Positions 41,126 to 50,414 of a DNA stretch of 64,000 nt are shown here, piece after piece. The stretch is from JBFGCA01 sp041567315. GTDB taxonomy: Bacteria; Acidobacteriota; Thermoanaerobaculia; Multivoradales; JAHEKO01. A program made the translations under genes and the position numbers. The stretch is from the NCBI GenBank assembly GCA_041567315.1, contig JBFGCA010000010.1, forward strand, positions 1 through 64,000. Direction: 5' to 3'. Positions within the stretch are counted from its first letter, which is position 1. Each line of letters begins with the position of its first letter. The notes under the pieces are model-generated. The model saw only the letters and a list, made by a program, of their open reading frames with translations. It did no database searches and was not told the DNA's origin.

Positions 41126-44100
41126 ATGAGAACCCGGTGGTTGCTTCTCCCAGTCCTGACTGCGGCGTTGAGCGTAGCGCCGGCGACGGCGGCTGCGGTG
41201 CCTGCCAGCGAGGCCCCCTGGCTGAGCCCGGCGTTCGAGGCGGCGCCGGCCGCCGTCGCCGAGGCGGCGCGGCGGGCGACGGCCGACGAGCCGGCCGCCA
41301 TCGCCGTGCTGGTCTCGGACGTCGCCCACTCCTTCGACACCGAGGGCCGGCGGACCTACCACCGGCGGCTGGTCTATCGGATCAACGCCGCCGAGGGTCT
41401 CGACGGCTGGTCGCGTGTCGAGTCCGAGTGGTCGCCGTCGCTCGAGGAGCGTCCCCTGCTGGTGGCCCGCGTGATCACGCCCCGCGGCGAAGAGTACCGG
41501 CTCGACCCGGCGACGATCAGCGAGGGTCCCGCGAGCACGGTCTCCAACCAGATCTTCGACGACCGCCGCACGGTCGAGGCGCCGCTGCCCGGTCTGTCGG
41601 TGGGAGCGGTGGTCGAAGAGGTGGTGACGGTGCGCGAGCACCGGCCCTTCTACCGGGCGGGGGTGACGATCCAGGAGGTCCTGGTCAAGTGGGCCCCCGT
41701 CTACCGCGGCCGGGTCTCGGTCATGGCCCCGGCGGCCACCCCGCTCCGCTACCGGCTGCAGCTGCTCGACGGCGCCCGCGTCGCCGAGACCGAGGCCGAC
41801 GGCCAGCGGCGGATCACCCTCGACTACGCCAACCTGCCGGCCTTCGACGGCGTCGAGCCGGGGCTGCCCCCCGACCGGCCGCGGGTACCGGCCTTCTTCT
41901 TCTCGACCGGCGAGAGCTGGGCGGCGATCGCCGAAAGCTACTCGGAGCTGGTCGAGGCCCGGATCGCCGAGACGCCGGCCGGTCCGCTGCTGGCGGCCGC
42001 CACGCGTGGCCGGCGGCAGGGCGGGGTCGACGACCTCCTCGCCTGGGTGCGCCGCGAAGTGCGCTACACGGGGCTCGAGCTGGGGACCGCGGGCATCGTG
42101 CCGGTGACCCCGGCCGAGACCGTGCGCCGCAAGTTCGGGGACTGCAAGGACCAGGCGACCCTGCTCGCCGCCCTGCTGCGCGGCCGCGGCGTCGAAGCCC
42201 ACGTGGCGCTGGTCCAGACCGGGCCCGGTCAGGACGTGCCGGCGACGCTGCCCGGTCTCGGACAGTTCGACCACGCCATCGTCCACCTGCCAGGCCCGCC
42301 GGCCCGATGGATCGACCCGACCAGCACCCACACCCGGGCCGGCGAGCTGGCGCTCGGGCTCCAGGGCCGGCTGGCGCTCATCGCCGCGCCCGGCACCACC
42401 GAGCTGGTGCGGCTGCCCGCCAGCGGCTCCGGGGACAACCTGGTCGTCGAGCGGCGCCACATGCTGCTCGCCGACTTCGGGCCCGGCCGGGTGGTGGAGA
42501 CCACCGAGTACCGCGGCTCGCTCGAACAGGAGATGCGCGAGGTCTACGCCGGCTCCGACCCGGCAGCGATCCGCACCCAGCTCGAGGAGTACACCATCGA
42601 GAGCTACCTGGTTGAGCGGGTGGCGCGCGCCCGGCACAGCGACCCAGTGGACCTCGCCACCCCGTTCAGGATCGAGCTCGTCGGCGAGGCGGCGGCGCGC
42701 GCCTCGGCCGACCTCACCGAAGCGGCGGTCGGGATCGAGCTGTCGAGCCTGTTCCTCAACCTGCCCGACGAGCTGTTCGAAGAGGACGCTCCGCGCCGCC
42801 AGCCGTACGCCTTCACCCAACCGCATCGCGCCGAGATCCGCTACCGCATCGAGCCGCCGCTGGGGATGGCGCTGGTGGGGCTGCCGGAGACCGCAGAGCG
42901 TCTGATGGGAGGCGCCCGCTTCGCGCTCGCGGCCCGCGAGACCACCGACGGCGCCGTCGAGCTCGACCTGCTCTTCGACACCGGCCCGCGGGTCAAGAGT
43001 CCCCGCCAGTTCGAGGAGCTCAGGGAAGGCGTCACCGAGCTCGCCGACCGGGAGGTCTTCCTGGTCCGCTTCGAGCACGAGGCGCAGGCCCATCTCGCCG
43101 CCGGCCGCCTCCGCGAGGCGATCGCCCAGCACCGGCGGCTGCTGGCCGCGGAGCCCCGGAAGGCCATCCACCGGGTACGCTTCGTCCAGACGCTGCTCGC
43201 CGCCGGTCTGCAGCCGGCCGCCGTCCGCGAGGCGCGCCGGGCGGTCGAGCTCGAGCCCTCCTCGGCCACCGCCCGGTGGGTGCTGGGCTGGGCGCTGCAG
43301 CACGACGAGCTGGGGCGCCGCTTCGGCGACGGCTTCGACTACGCCGGCGCGGTCGCCGCCCTGCGCCGGGCCAAGGAGCTCGACCCCGGCAGCCAGCTGG
43401 CCCGCGCCGAGCTGGCCATCCTGCTCGAGCACAACGCCCACGGCATCCACTTCGGCGAGGGCGCCGACCTCGAGGCGGCGGTGGCCGAGCACCTGAGCTT
43501 CCGCGAGGACTTCGGCAACGACGGCCTCGACGCCAACATCATGCAGGGGCTGCTCTACTCGGGCCGCTTCGCGGAGCTCGAGGAGTTCACCGAATCACTC
43601 TCCTCGCCGGACAGCGGCAGCCTCCACCGGCTGCTCGCCATCACCCTCAACCGCGGCCCCCGCGAGGCGATCACCGCGGCGGGACGCACCATCAAGGACG
43701 CCGAGGACCGGCTGAGCAGCCTGTCGGTGGTCAGTCAGGAGCTGGTCAAGCTGGGGCACTACCGGCTGGCGGCCGCCCTGCTCCAGGAGCTCGCCCGCTT
43801 TGGCGACAACCCGGGCGCCATCCTCGCCCGCGCCCGGATGCTCGAGCAGTTCCGCCGGCTGGAGGAGATCGAGCCCGACCGGCGGCAGCCGGAAGGGGTC
43901 GTCACCGAGTTCATCCGGCTGGTGGCGAGCGAGGACTTCGGCTACGAGACCGCCCGCGGCCTCTTCCACCCGGGCCTCTTCGAGGTCCCCGGTCTCGAAC
44001 CCGAGACGGTCGACGCCTATCTGCGCGACGGCATGAAGGACGACGACCCGGCCAGCGCAACGCTGGTCGATCAACAGGGCATGAGCCGCAAGGTCCTCGC

Positions 44101-45220
44101 CGAGCTGATGCTGGGGGCGCTCGACCTGACCGCCGAAGGCGACGACGCGATCGGCTATCGAGTGAGGGTCGAGGGGCGCATGGGAGCTTCCCAGCAGATC
44201 AGCAACGTCTTCGTCGCCGCCCACGGCAAGGAGTACCGGCTGGTGGCCAGCGAGGACGTGATCGCCGGCCTGGCGCTCGAGGCGCTCCGCAGTCTCGCCC
44301 GGGGCGAGCCGGAAGTCGCGCGTCGCTGGCTCGACTGGGCTGCCGAGGAGTACCCCGAGCTGGGGATCGAAGACCCGCTGATCGAGCGCGTCTTCCCGCG
44401 GCTGTGGCGCGCCCTGGAAGGCGCCGACGCGGCGGCGATGCGGGTGGCCGCCGCGACGCTGCTGGTGGAGGAGGGCCTCACCGAGGCTGGCGTGCCGATC
44501 CTCGCGGAGCGGCTCGCGGCCCGGCCCGCCGGCGACGAAGCGCTGCTGCTGCGCATCGCCATGCTCGACGCCCACATGAACGAGCGCCGGTTCGCAGAGG
44601 CGCACGAGCTCGCCCGCGAGGTGCTGGCCGCGACCGGCTCGAAGGCGGCCTTCGGCGCCGCCGTCGACTCGCTGCTCGCCCTCGAGAGGTTCGAGGAGGC
44701 CGAGGCCGCGATCAGCAAGCGCCTCGCGCTGGCGCCCGACGACCGCGCCGCGCTCCGCGCCCAGGGCCGGCTGGCGGCCGGCCGCATGGACCTCGACCTC
44801 CACTTCGCCACCTGCCAGAAGCTCCAGGAGCTGGACGCCGCCAACGGCAGCACCTACAACGGCTGGGCCTGGATGCACCTGTTCCGCGAGCCGCTGGCCG
44901 CCGAGGCGGTGGAGCTGGCCGAGCGCGCCGCCCAGCTCACCGACTACGAGCGCTGGGACGTGCTCCACACCCTGGCCTCGGTCTACGCCAGCGCCGGCCA
45001 CCCCGAGGCCGCCTACAAGACGATCGTCAAGGGCGTCGACCTCAAGCCGGACAAGACGCCCGGCGAGGCCGACTGGTACGTCCTCGGACGCATCGCCGAG
45101 GAGTACGGCCTCGACGACGACGCCCGCGCCTACTACCGCCGCGTCGGCGACGACGAGGAGGACGGCCCCACCACCGCCGCCCTCGCCACCCGCCGCCTGG
45201 CCTCGCTCGGCAAGCGGTAG
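41126..45220 (+). CDS. DUF3857-transglutaminase-like protein with TPR region
   Basis: A 1364-residue exported protein. The signal peptide (LLLPVLTAALSVAPATAAA) precedes a DUF3857 domain (about 60-250). A transglutaminase-like domain follows with C340 in RRKFGDCKDQATLLAALL, H383 in FDHAIVHL and D397 in WIDPTS, a complete papain-like triad. Then come several hundred residues of TPR-like helices (LREAIAQHRRLLAAEPRKAI, AGAVAALRRAKELDPGSQLA). DUF3857 proteins are common in Acidobacteriota and Bacteroidetes; a peptidase, transglutaminase or binding role in the periplasm is untested. GAGGTG at 41115-41120 supports the ATG. It diverges from the kinase across a 244-bp promoter region. Confidence 0.88.
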   Translation: MRTRWLLLPVLTAALSVAPATAAAVPASEAPWLSPAFEAAPAAVAEAARRATADEPAAIAVLVSDVAHSFDTEGRRTYHRRLVYRINAAEGLDGWSRVESEWSPSLEERPLLVARVITPRGEEYRLDPATISEGPASTVSNQIFDDRRTVEAPLPGLSVGAVVEEVVTVREHRPFYRAGVTIQEVLVKWAPVYRGRVSVMAPAATPLRYRLQLLDGARVAETEADGQRRITLDYANLPAFDGVEPGLPPDRPRVPAFFFSTGESWAAIAESYSELVEARIAETPAGPLLAAATRGRRQGGVDDLLAWVRREVRYTGLELGTAGIVPVTPAETVRRKFGDCKDQATLLAALLRGRGVEAHVALVQTGPGQDVPATLPGLGQFDHAIVHLPGPPARWIDPTSTHTRAGELALGLQGRLALIAAPGTTELVRLPASGSGDNLVVERRHMLLADFGPGRVVETTEYRGSLEQEMREVYAGSDPAAIRTQLEEYTIESYLVERVARARHSDPVDLATPFRIELVGEAAARASADLTEAAVGIELSSLFLNLPDELFEEDAPRRQPYAFTQPHRAEIRYRIEPPLGMALVGLPETAERLMGGARFALAARETTDGAVELDLLFDTGPRVKSPRQFEELREGVTELADREVFLVRFEHEAQAHLAAGRLREAIAQHRRLLAAEPRKAIHRVRFVQTLLAAGLQPAAVREARRAVELEPSSATARWVLGWALQHDELGRRFGDGFDYAGAVAALRRAKELDPGSQLARAELAILLEHNAHGIHFGEGADLEAAVAEHLSFREDFGNDGLDANIMQGLLYSGRFAELEEFTESLSSPDSGSLHRLLAITLNRGPREAITAAGRTIKDAEDRLSSLSVVSQELVKLGHYRLAAALLQELARFGDNPGAILARARMLEQFRRLEEIEPDRRQPEGVVTEFIRLVASEDFGYETARGLFHPGLFEVPGLEPETVDAYLRDGMKDDDPASATLVDQQGMSRKVLAELMLGALDLTAEGDDAIGYRVRVEGRMGASQQISNVFVAAHGKEYRLVASEDVIAGLALEALRSLARGEPEVARRWLDWAAEEYPELGIEDPLIERVFPRLWRALEGADAAAMRVAAATLLVEEGLTEAGVPILAERLAARPAGDEALLLRIAMLDAHMNERRFAEAHELAREVLAATGSKAAFGAAVDSLLALERFEEAEAAISKRLALAPDDRAALRAQGRLAAGRMDLDLHFATCQKLQELDAANGSTYNGWAWMHLFREPLAAEAVELAERAAQLTDYERWDVLHTLASVYASAGHPEAAYKTIVKGVDLKPDKTPGEADWYVLGRIAEEYGLDDDARAYYRRVGDDEEDGPTTAALATRRLASLGKR

Positions 45221-45284
45221 CAGAAGACCCCCTGCTAACGTACGGCGATTCGCCGGGCCCCGGTGTCCCGCGGAGGGACCGGAC

Positions 45285-45995
45285 GTGCTCGACAGACCCG
45301 GCGCCAGGAAAGTCGCCGCCGGCGCGGTCGCCATCGGCCTGATCGCCGCCCTGGCGCTGCTGCGCCGGCCGGCGGCCGACCTGGTGCTGTCGCTGGCCGA
45401 GCGGGTCGAGGCGCTGGGTTGGATCGCCCCGGCGGCGTACGTCGGCCTGTTCGCCGCGGCGATCCCGCTGCTGGTCCCGGCGACGCCTTTTCTGCTGATT
45501 GCCGGCATCCTGTTCGGGCCGGTCCTCGGCGTCTTCTACGCCTTCTTCGGCAACCTCCTGGGCGGCGCCCTCTCCTTTGCGCTGGCGCGGAGGCTGGTGC
45601 GGGCGCGGGTCGAGCGCAAGCTCGCCTCGCTGACCGGCTTCGCGGTGATGACCCGGGCGCTGCGCGGCGAGGGACTCCGCGGCGTGGCCCTCGTCCGGCT
45701 GTCGCCGGCGCTGCCGGCCTGGCTCATCAACTACGCGCTCGGCGCCAGCCGGATCCCGTGGCGCCACTACTGGCTGTCGTCGCTCGCCATCGTCCCCACG
45801 ACGGCGCTGTTCGCACTCTCCGGCGCCGGTCTCGGCGACCTGGCCGCGCTGGAGCGCGGCGCCGAGCCGCGGCACGGCACGCTCTACTATGTGCTCCTGG
45901 GGGCGGGCATCGCGGCGACGATCGGCGCCTCGCTGCTGCTCGGCCGCCGCGCCCGCAAGGTGCTGGAGGAACTGGATGACCGGCAAGAAGACTGA
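45285..45995 (+). CDS. TVP38/DedA-type (VTT domain) membrane protein
   Basis: A 236-residue membrane protein of the SNARE-associated/VTT family. The conserved core is IPLLVPATPFLLIAGILFGP followed by FGNLLGGALSFALARRLV and LVRLSPALPAWLINYALGA. These motifs form re-entrant loops in TMEM41/TVP38 scramblase-like proteins. Members of the family scramble or flip lipids; in bacteria they are linked to membrane homeostasis. GTG at 45285 is the start. Its end overlaps the next gene by 20 bp, so it is the first gene of a three-gene operon with the ATP-grasp ligase and the C26 hydrolase-like protein. Confidence 0.88.
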   Translation: MLDRPGARKVAAGAVAIGLIAALALLRRPAADLVLSLAERVEALGWIAPAAYVGLFAAAIPLLVPATPFLLIAGILFGPVLGVFYAFFGNLLGGALSFALARRLVRARVERKLASLTGFAVMTRALRGEGLRGVALVRLSPALPAWLINYALGASRIPWRHYWLSSLAIVPTTALFALSGAGLGDLAALERGAEPRHGTLYYVLLGAGIAATIGASLLLGRRARKVLEELDDRQED

Positions 45996-47412
45996 GACCG
46001 CGGCGGACGGCGGCCGGGTCCTGGTGACCTTCTCGCGGAGCTGGCAGGCCCTGGCCGCGATCCGCAGCCTGGGCAGCCGGGGGCTCGAGGTCATCGCCGG
46101 CGACGAGCTGGCGCTGACCCCCGGGGCGCTCTCCCGGTACGCCATCGACTCCTTTCGCTACCCGAATCCCGCCGCCGACCCGGACGGCTTCCTCGCCGCC
46201 CTCGAGGAGGCGGTGCAGCGCTTCCGGCCGGCCGGCGGCGCGCCCTACGTCCTGCTGCCGGTGCATCGCGAGACCTATCTGATCGCTCGCCACCGCCGGC
46301 GGTTCGAGCCGCACGTCGCCCTGGCGCTGCCACCGTCGGAGCAGATCGAGGCGGTGCGGGACAAGGGACGGCTGGTCGAGCTGGCGCGCGAGATCGGGGT
46401 GGAGACCCCGCGCACCTGGGCTCCCGCGTCGGGTCGCGAGCTCGAGCAGGCTCTGGAAGAGATCGAGTATCCGGCCTTCGTGAAGGTGCGCAAGGGGGTA
46501 GCCGGGGTCGGCATCGAGAAAGTGGAGACTGCCGAGGAGCTGCGGACGGCCTTCGAGGACCTGGCGGCCCGCGTTCCACCCGGGGAGGGCCCGCCGATCG
46601 TTCAAGAAGCGGCCCCGGGCGACGACTACTGCGTGAGCGCCCTGCTCGACTCGGGGCGCACCCGCGCGGTGATGACCTACCGCAACCTGCGCACGGTCGC
46701 CGAGGGGGCGCCGGGCGCCATCCGCCGGACCGTCGAGGCGCCCGCGCCCGAGGCCGGGGCCGTCAAGCTGCTCGAAGCGCTGGAGTGGCACGGCATCGCG
46801 GAGGTCGACTTCATGTGGACGGGCGAGCCGGGCGACCCCGCCTACCTGATCGAGGTCAATCCGCGCCTGTTCGGGGGCCTCTTCCAGGCCATCGCCTCGG
46901 GCGTCGACTACCCGTGGATGCTCTACCGGCTTGCCCTCGGTCTGGGGGTCGAGCCGCCGGCGGAGATCGACCTCGAGGTGGTGTCCGAGACGCCGGTCGT
47001 CGGGCTCCTCACCACGCTGCGCGAGGCGGCCGAGAACGCGGTGCGTTGGGAAGCGATCGAATCGGCCTGGGCCGAGGCCAGGACGCACCTCGCGGGCGGC
47101 TCGCCGAGCGACGGGCTCAAGTCGCTGTGGGCCGGGCTCAAGGAAGGGCTCGACCCCGAACAGCGGCAGGCGGTGCTCGAAGGCCTGCTCGAGGAGCGAG
47201 AGGCCACCGTCTCCCAGCTCTTCGCCGACGACGACCCCCGGGCGGCGCTGGGGCTGCTCTACCCGCTGGCGATCTTCCTGCGGCGGGGCAAAGTCACCCC
47301 CGGAATGATGGTGGGCACCGAGCCGGTCGAAGAGGGGCCGGGTGAGGTGGGCTCGGACGATGAGCAACCGGCCGACGAGCTGCCGGCTGGGGAGGAGGCC
47401 GATCGGCGATGA
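45976..47412 (+). CDS. ATP-grasp carboxylate-amine/thiol ligase-like protein
   Basis: A 478-residue ATP-grasp protein. The N-terminal pre-ATP-grasp part is RVLVTFSRSWQALAAIRSLG. The ATP-binding lobe has the lysine loop VRDKGRLVELAREIGVETP, then FVKVRKGVAGVGIEKV and IVQEAAPGDDYCVSALL. The Mg-binding end is EVDFMW and YLIEVNPRLFGGLFQAIA. The fold activates a carboxylate with ATP for ligation to an amine or similar; the substrate is open. A C-terminal helical and acidic extension of 100 residues is unusual. ATG at 45976 follows CTGGAGGAACTGG; its stop overlaps the ATG of the next gene (ATGA). Confidence 0.85.
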   Translation: MTGKKTETAADGGRVLVTFSRSWQALAAIRSLGSRGLEVIAGDELALTPGALSRYAIDSFRYPNPAADPDGFLAALEEAVQRFRPAGGAPYVLLPVHRETYLIARHRRRFEPHVALALPPSEQIEAVRDKGRLVELAREIGVETPRTWAPASGRELEQALEEIEYPAFVKVRKGVAGVGIEKVETAEELRTAFEDLAARVPPGEGPPIVQEAAPGDDYCVSALLDSGRTRAVMTYRNLRTVAEGAPGAIRRTVEAPAPEAGAVKLLEALEWHGIAEVDFMWTGEPGDPAYLIEVNPRLFGGLFQAIASGVDYPWMLYRLALGLGVEPPAEIDLEVVSETPVVGLLTTLREAAENAVRWEAIESAWAEARTHLAGGSPSDGLKSLWAGLKEGLDPEQRQAVLEGLLEEREATVSQLFADDDPRAALGLLYPLAIFLRRGKVTPGMMVGTEPVEEGPGEVGSDDEQPADELPAGEEADRR

Positions 47413-48251
47413 CGGCGGGCGGCCGGCGGCCCGGGCGACGGGTGATCGCCTGGCTGGCCCTCGCCGCCCTGTCGACGGCGGTCGTGCTGGTCACCATGAG
47501 CAGGTCGCGCGACCCGTCGGCCGGGCCGACGATCCTGCTGTCCCTGGACCGCACGCTGTGGCACCGGCTCGGCCTCAGCCGCTTCACCTACATCCGGTCG
47601 CTCGAGCGGGCGGGGGCCGAAGTCCGGGTCTTCGACTTCGTCAGCGGCGTGGCTGGCGCCGCGGACCAAGAGTTCGCCCGGCGCCTGCTCGAAGGAGTCG
47701 ACGGCCTGGCGCTGAGCGGCGGCGGCGACGTCGATCCGCGCCTCTACGGCGGCCGGCTCGAGAGCTCGCTGGAGGTCCGGCCGGAGCGCGACCGCTTCGA
47801 GCTGGCGCTGCTCCGCGAGGCCGAGGCCCGGGGCCTGCCGGTCCTGGGCATCTGCCGGGGCGCCCCGCGCATCAACGTGGCCCGCGGCGGCACCCTGCGC
47901 AACATCCGCGAGGATCCCGAGCTGCGCCGCCGCCATCGGCGGCTGCGGGGCCACGCCGTCGAGCTGGTCGCCGGCAGCCGCCTCGCCCGGCTGCTGGGCA
48001 CCGAGCGGATCGGCCGGGTCGTGACCTACCACGGCCAGGCCGTCGAGCGGCCAGGCGAGGGGCTCGAGATCGTCGGCCGGGCCGGCGACGGAGTGGTCGA
48101 GGCGATCGAGCTCGCCGGCGACGGGGCCCGCTGGCTCATCGGCGTCCAGTGGCATCCCGAGCTGTCGCCGGTCAGCCGCCAGCAGCGCAAGCTCTTCGCC
48201 GGGCTGGTAGCGGCTGCCCGCCGGAGCGACGTCGCAGCCGGGTCTTCCTAG
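47409..48251 (+). CDS. Membrane-anchored class C26 gamma-glutamyl hydrolase/glutamine-amidotransferase-like protein
   Basis: A 280-residue protein with an N-terminal transmembrane anchor (VIAWLALAALSTAVVLVT), so the catalytic domain is probably outside the inner membrane. The peptidase C26 (PuuD-like) signature is GICRGAPRINVARGGTL with C149, and the triad H249 and E251 in GVQWHPE. GGGDVDPRLYGG is also family-typical. In PuuD the motif reads GICRG-x-Q; here the Q position is P, which may change specificity. PuuD hydrolyses gamma-glutamyl bonds. It is translationally coupled (ATGA) to the ATP-grasp gene, suggesting a make-and-cleave pair or a joint pathway. Confidence 0.85.
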   Translation: MTAGGRRPGRRVIAWLALAALSTAVVLVTMSRSRDPSAGPTILLSLDRTLWHRLGLSRFTYIRSLERAGAEVRVFDFVSGVAGAADQEFARRLLEGVDGLALSGGGDVDPRLYGGRLESSLEVRPERDRFELALLREAEARGLPVLGICRGAPRINVARGGTLRNIREDPELRRRHRRLRGHAVELVAGSRLARLLGTERIGRVVTYHGQAVERPGEGLEIVGRAGDGVVEAIELAGDGARWLIGVQWHPELSPVSRQQRKLFAGLVAAARRSDVAAGSS

Positions 48252-48356
48252 AAGCGGCTTGGCAGCGCCCAGCGCTGGCCTCCTGGCCACGCCCGGTGGA
48301 GGTCCGCCCGCGCCTCTGGCCCGGGCAGCCAACCCGACCCGATTCCGCCAGGTCAG

Positions 48357-49004
48357 CTAGACCGCCGGGGCGGGCAGCGTCACCCAGAACATGCCGCGCA
48401 GCTCGTCGACCTGGAAACCGGTTGCCCGGTCCTCCGGGTAGAGCCTGCGGATCTCCTCGAGCAGGGACGGGTCGACGCTCGGGCCGTGGCAGGTCAGGCA
48501 CATGGCCTGGAGGCGGATCGGCTCGACGTAGCCCACGGTGGCCTCGTCGATCCTGACCGCCCGCGGCGCCGCGCCCGCCGGGTCCTCCAGGTACGCGCCC
48601 AGCAGCGGCTCCATCCACGGCGCCGGGGCGTTGGCCGGGTTGCGCAGCCGGTGGCTGGTGCGGCCGACGCGGACGCCTCCGGTGCTCTGCGCCGCGGCGA
48701 TCCCCGGCGCCTCCAGCCGGCAGACCTGGATCGCGTTCACCGGCCCGCCCGCCTCCAGCGCATCGAGCAGGGCGTCGCGGAGCTGCTCCTTGAGGGGTTG
48801 AAGCACCGCCTGGGCCTGCTGGACCTGCTGCGGCGACACCTGTCCCAGTCTCTGCTCGGACACCTCTTCGGCGGGCGGGCTTCCGCAGGCCACCGAGATT
48901 ACGCAGAAGAGAACAGGTAGGAGGAAGACGGAGAACCGTGATTCGCTGGCGGCGAGGACCGCTGGTCCCCGCGCCACTGCTCTCACCGCCTGTTTTCGCT
49001 TCAT
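48357..49004 (-). CDS. DUF3365 heme-binding lipoprotein
   Basis: A 215-residue exported lipoprotein. The lipobox SVACG follows the hydrophobic FLLPVLFCVI. The body has the DUF3365 (Tll0287-like) pattern: AVLQPLKEQLRDALLDALEA, a central VGRTSHRLRNPANAPAPWM and the heme-binding CLTCHG with a C-x-x-C-H motif. DUF3365 proteins are heme-containing PAS-like sensors or redox proteins of the periplasm. AGGAG lies before the ATG at 49004. It converges on the C26 gene with a 105-bp gap and diverges from the aminotransferase. Confidence 0.85.
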   Translation of the reverse strand: MKRKQAVRAVARGPAVLAASESRFSVFLLPVLFCVISVACGSPPAEEVSEQRLGQVSPQQVQQAQAVLQPLKEQLRDALLDALEAGGPVNAIQVCRLEAPGIAAAQSTGGVRVGRTSHRLRNPANAPAPWMEPLLGAYLEDPAGAAPRAVRIDEATVGYVEPIRLQAMCLTCHGPSVDPSLLEEIRRLYPEDRATGFQVDELRGMFWVTLPAPAV

Positions 49005-49168
49005 CGCCTTCTCCTCCCGCCAAAATCATAGTCGCCTCGGACCACCAAAGTCCCTCCAGTCCCTGCTGGAAGTCCCCAAGTTCGACTGCCGCCGGGGAGG
49101 AGGCGACCGGCTGGCGCCCCGGCCGGCTGGTAATGTCGTCGGCCGACGACTGCCATGGGAGGACCAGG

Positions 49169-50332
49169 ATGAGGCGCTTCCAGCCGTTCGAGATGGAGCG
49201 GATGATGTCCCGCTACGAGCAGGAGGTGGACTACAACCTGTCGGAGAGCGGGGTGCACCCGATGCGGCTCGCCGAGCTGCTGGAGCACCGGCCGGGGGCG
49301 CTCGACGGGCTGCTCGCGACCGAGCTCAACTACCCGCACGTCAACGGCATCCCCGAGCTGCGCGAGAACCTCGCCCGGCTCTACGCCGGGGCCGGGCCGG
49401 AGAACGTGCTGGTCACGGTCGGCGCCATCGAGGCCAACTACATCACCACCGACACCTTGCTCGGGCCCGGCGACGGCATCGCGGTGATGCTCCCCAACTA
49501 CATGCAGATCTGGGGGCTGGCCAAGAACCAGGGGCTGGAGCTGACCACCTTCCGGCTGCGCGAAGAGGAGGGCTGGGCGCTCGACGTCGCCGAGCTGCAG
49601 GCGGCGGTCACCCCGTCGACCAAGCTCATCGCCGTCTGCAACCCCAACAACCCCACCGGCCACATCCTGAGCGAGTCCGAGATGGCGGCGATCGTCGCCG
49701 CGGCCGAGCGGGTCGGGGCCTGGATCCTGGCCGACGAGGTCTACACCGGAGCCGAGCGCGAGCGCGACGAGGAGACGGCGTCGTTCTGGGGGCGCTACCC
49801 ACGGGTGGTGGCGGTGGGCAGCATGAGCAAGGCCTACGGACTGCCCGGTCTGCGGCTGGGCTGGGCGGTGGCCCCGGCCGACATCGTCGAGGAGATCTGG
49901 GCGCGGCACGAGTACGTGACCCTGGCGGCGACCATGCTCTCCAACAAGCTGGCGGCGATCGCCCTGGCGCCCGAGGTGCGGCCGCAGATTCTGGCGCGCA
50001 CCCGGGGGCTGATCCGCCGCGGCTACCCGGTGCTCGAGTCCTGGATGAACGAGCGACCGGGGCTGTTCGAGATCGTGCCGCCCCAGGCCGCCGCTATCGC
50101 CTGCGCCCGCTACCACCTCGAGGTCGGTTCCACCGCGCTCGTCGAGCGGCTGCTGCGCGAAGTCAGCGTCCTGGTGGTGCCGGGCGAGCACTTCGGGCTC
50201 GACCGCCTGCTCAGGATCTCGTTCGGGCTGCCGCCCGATTACCTGCGGGCGGCGCTCGACCGGATCGGCGGAGTGATCGGCGCCTTGCAGGCCGACAGGG
50301 AGCCGCAGCCGGTCGCGCCACGCGCCGGGTGA
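49169..50332 (+). CDS. Class I/II PLP-dependent aminotransferase
   Basis: A 387-residue fold-type I aminotransferase. NPNNPTGHILSE and the PLP lysine in GSMSKAYGLPGLRLGW are intact; DEVYTGAER supplies the aspartate that binds the pyridine ring. The N-terminal YNLSESGVHPMRLAELL is a family signature I have seen in the branch of enzymes that includes capreomycidine synthase-like proteins, but the substrate is unclear. GGAGG at 49158-49162 supports the ATG. The following genes are a PLP dehydratase and an ornithine-cyclodeaminase-like protein, so the three probably act on one amino acid or amino-acid derivative. Confidence 0.88.
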   Translation: MRRFQPFEMERMMSRYEQEVDYNLSESGVHPMRLAELLEHRPGALDGLLATELNYPHVNGIPELRENLARLYAGAGPENVLVTVGAIEANYITTDTLLGPGDGIAVMLPNYMQIWGLAKNQGLELTTFRLREEEGWALDVAELQAAVTPSTKLIAVCNPNNPTGHILSESEMAAIVAAAERVGAWILADEVYTGAERERDEETASFWGRYPRVVAVGSMSKAYGLPGLRLGWAVAPADIVEEIWARHEYVTLAATMLSNKLAAIALAPEVRPQILARTRGLIRRGYPVLESWMNERPGLFEIVPPQAAAIACARYHLEVGSTALVERLLREVSVLVVPGEHFGLDRLLRISFGLPPDYLRAALDRIGGVIGALQADREPQPVAPRAG

Positions 50333-50414
50333 GCCCGCCGGTGCATGGAGCGCCCCCCGATCGACGTCACCGGATCAGCGCCTCGCAGGAACGCCTCTCC
50401 ATGAGCGCCTCCCC

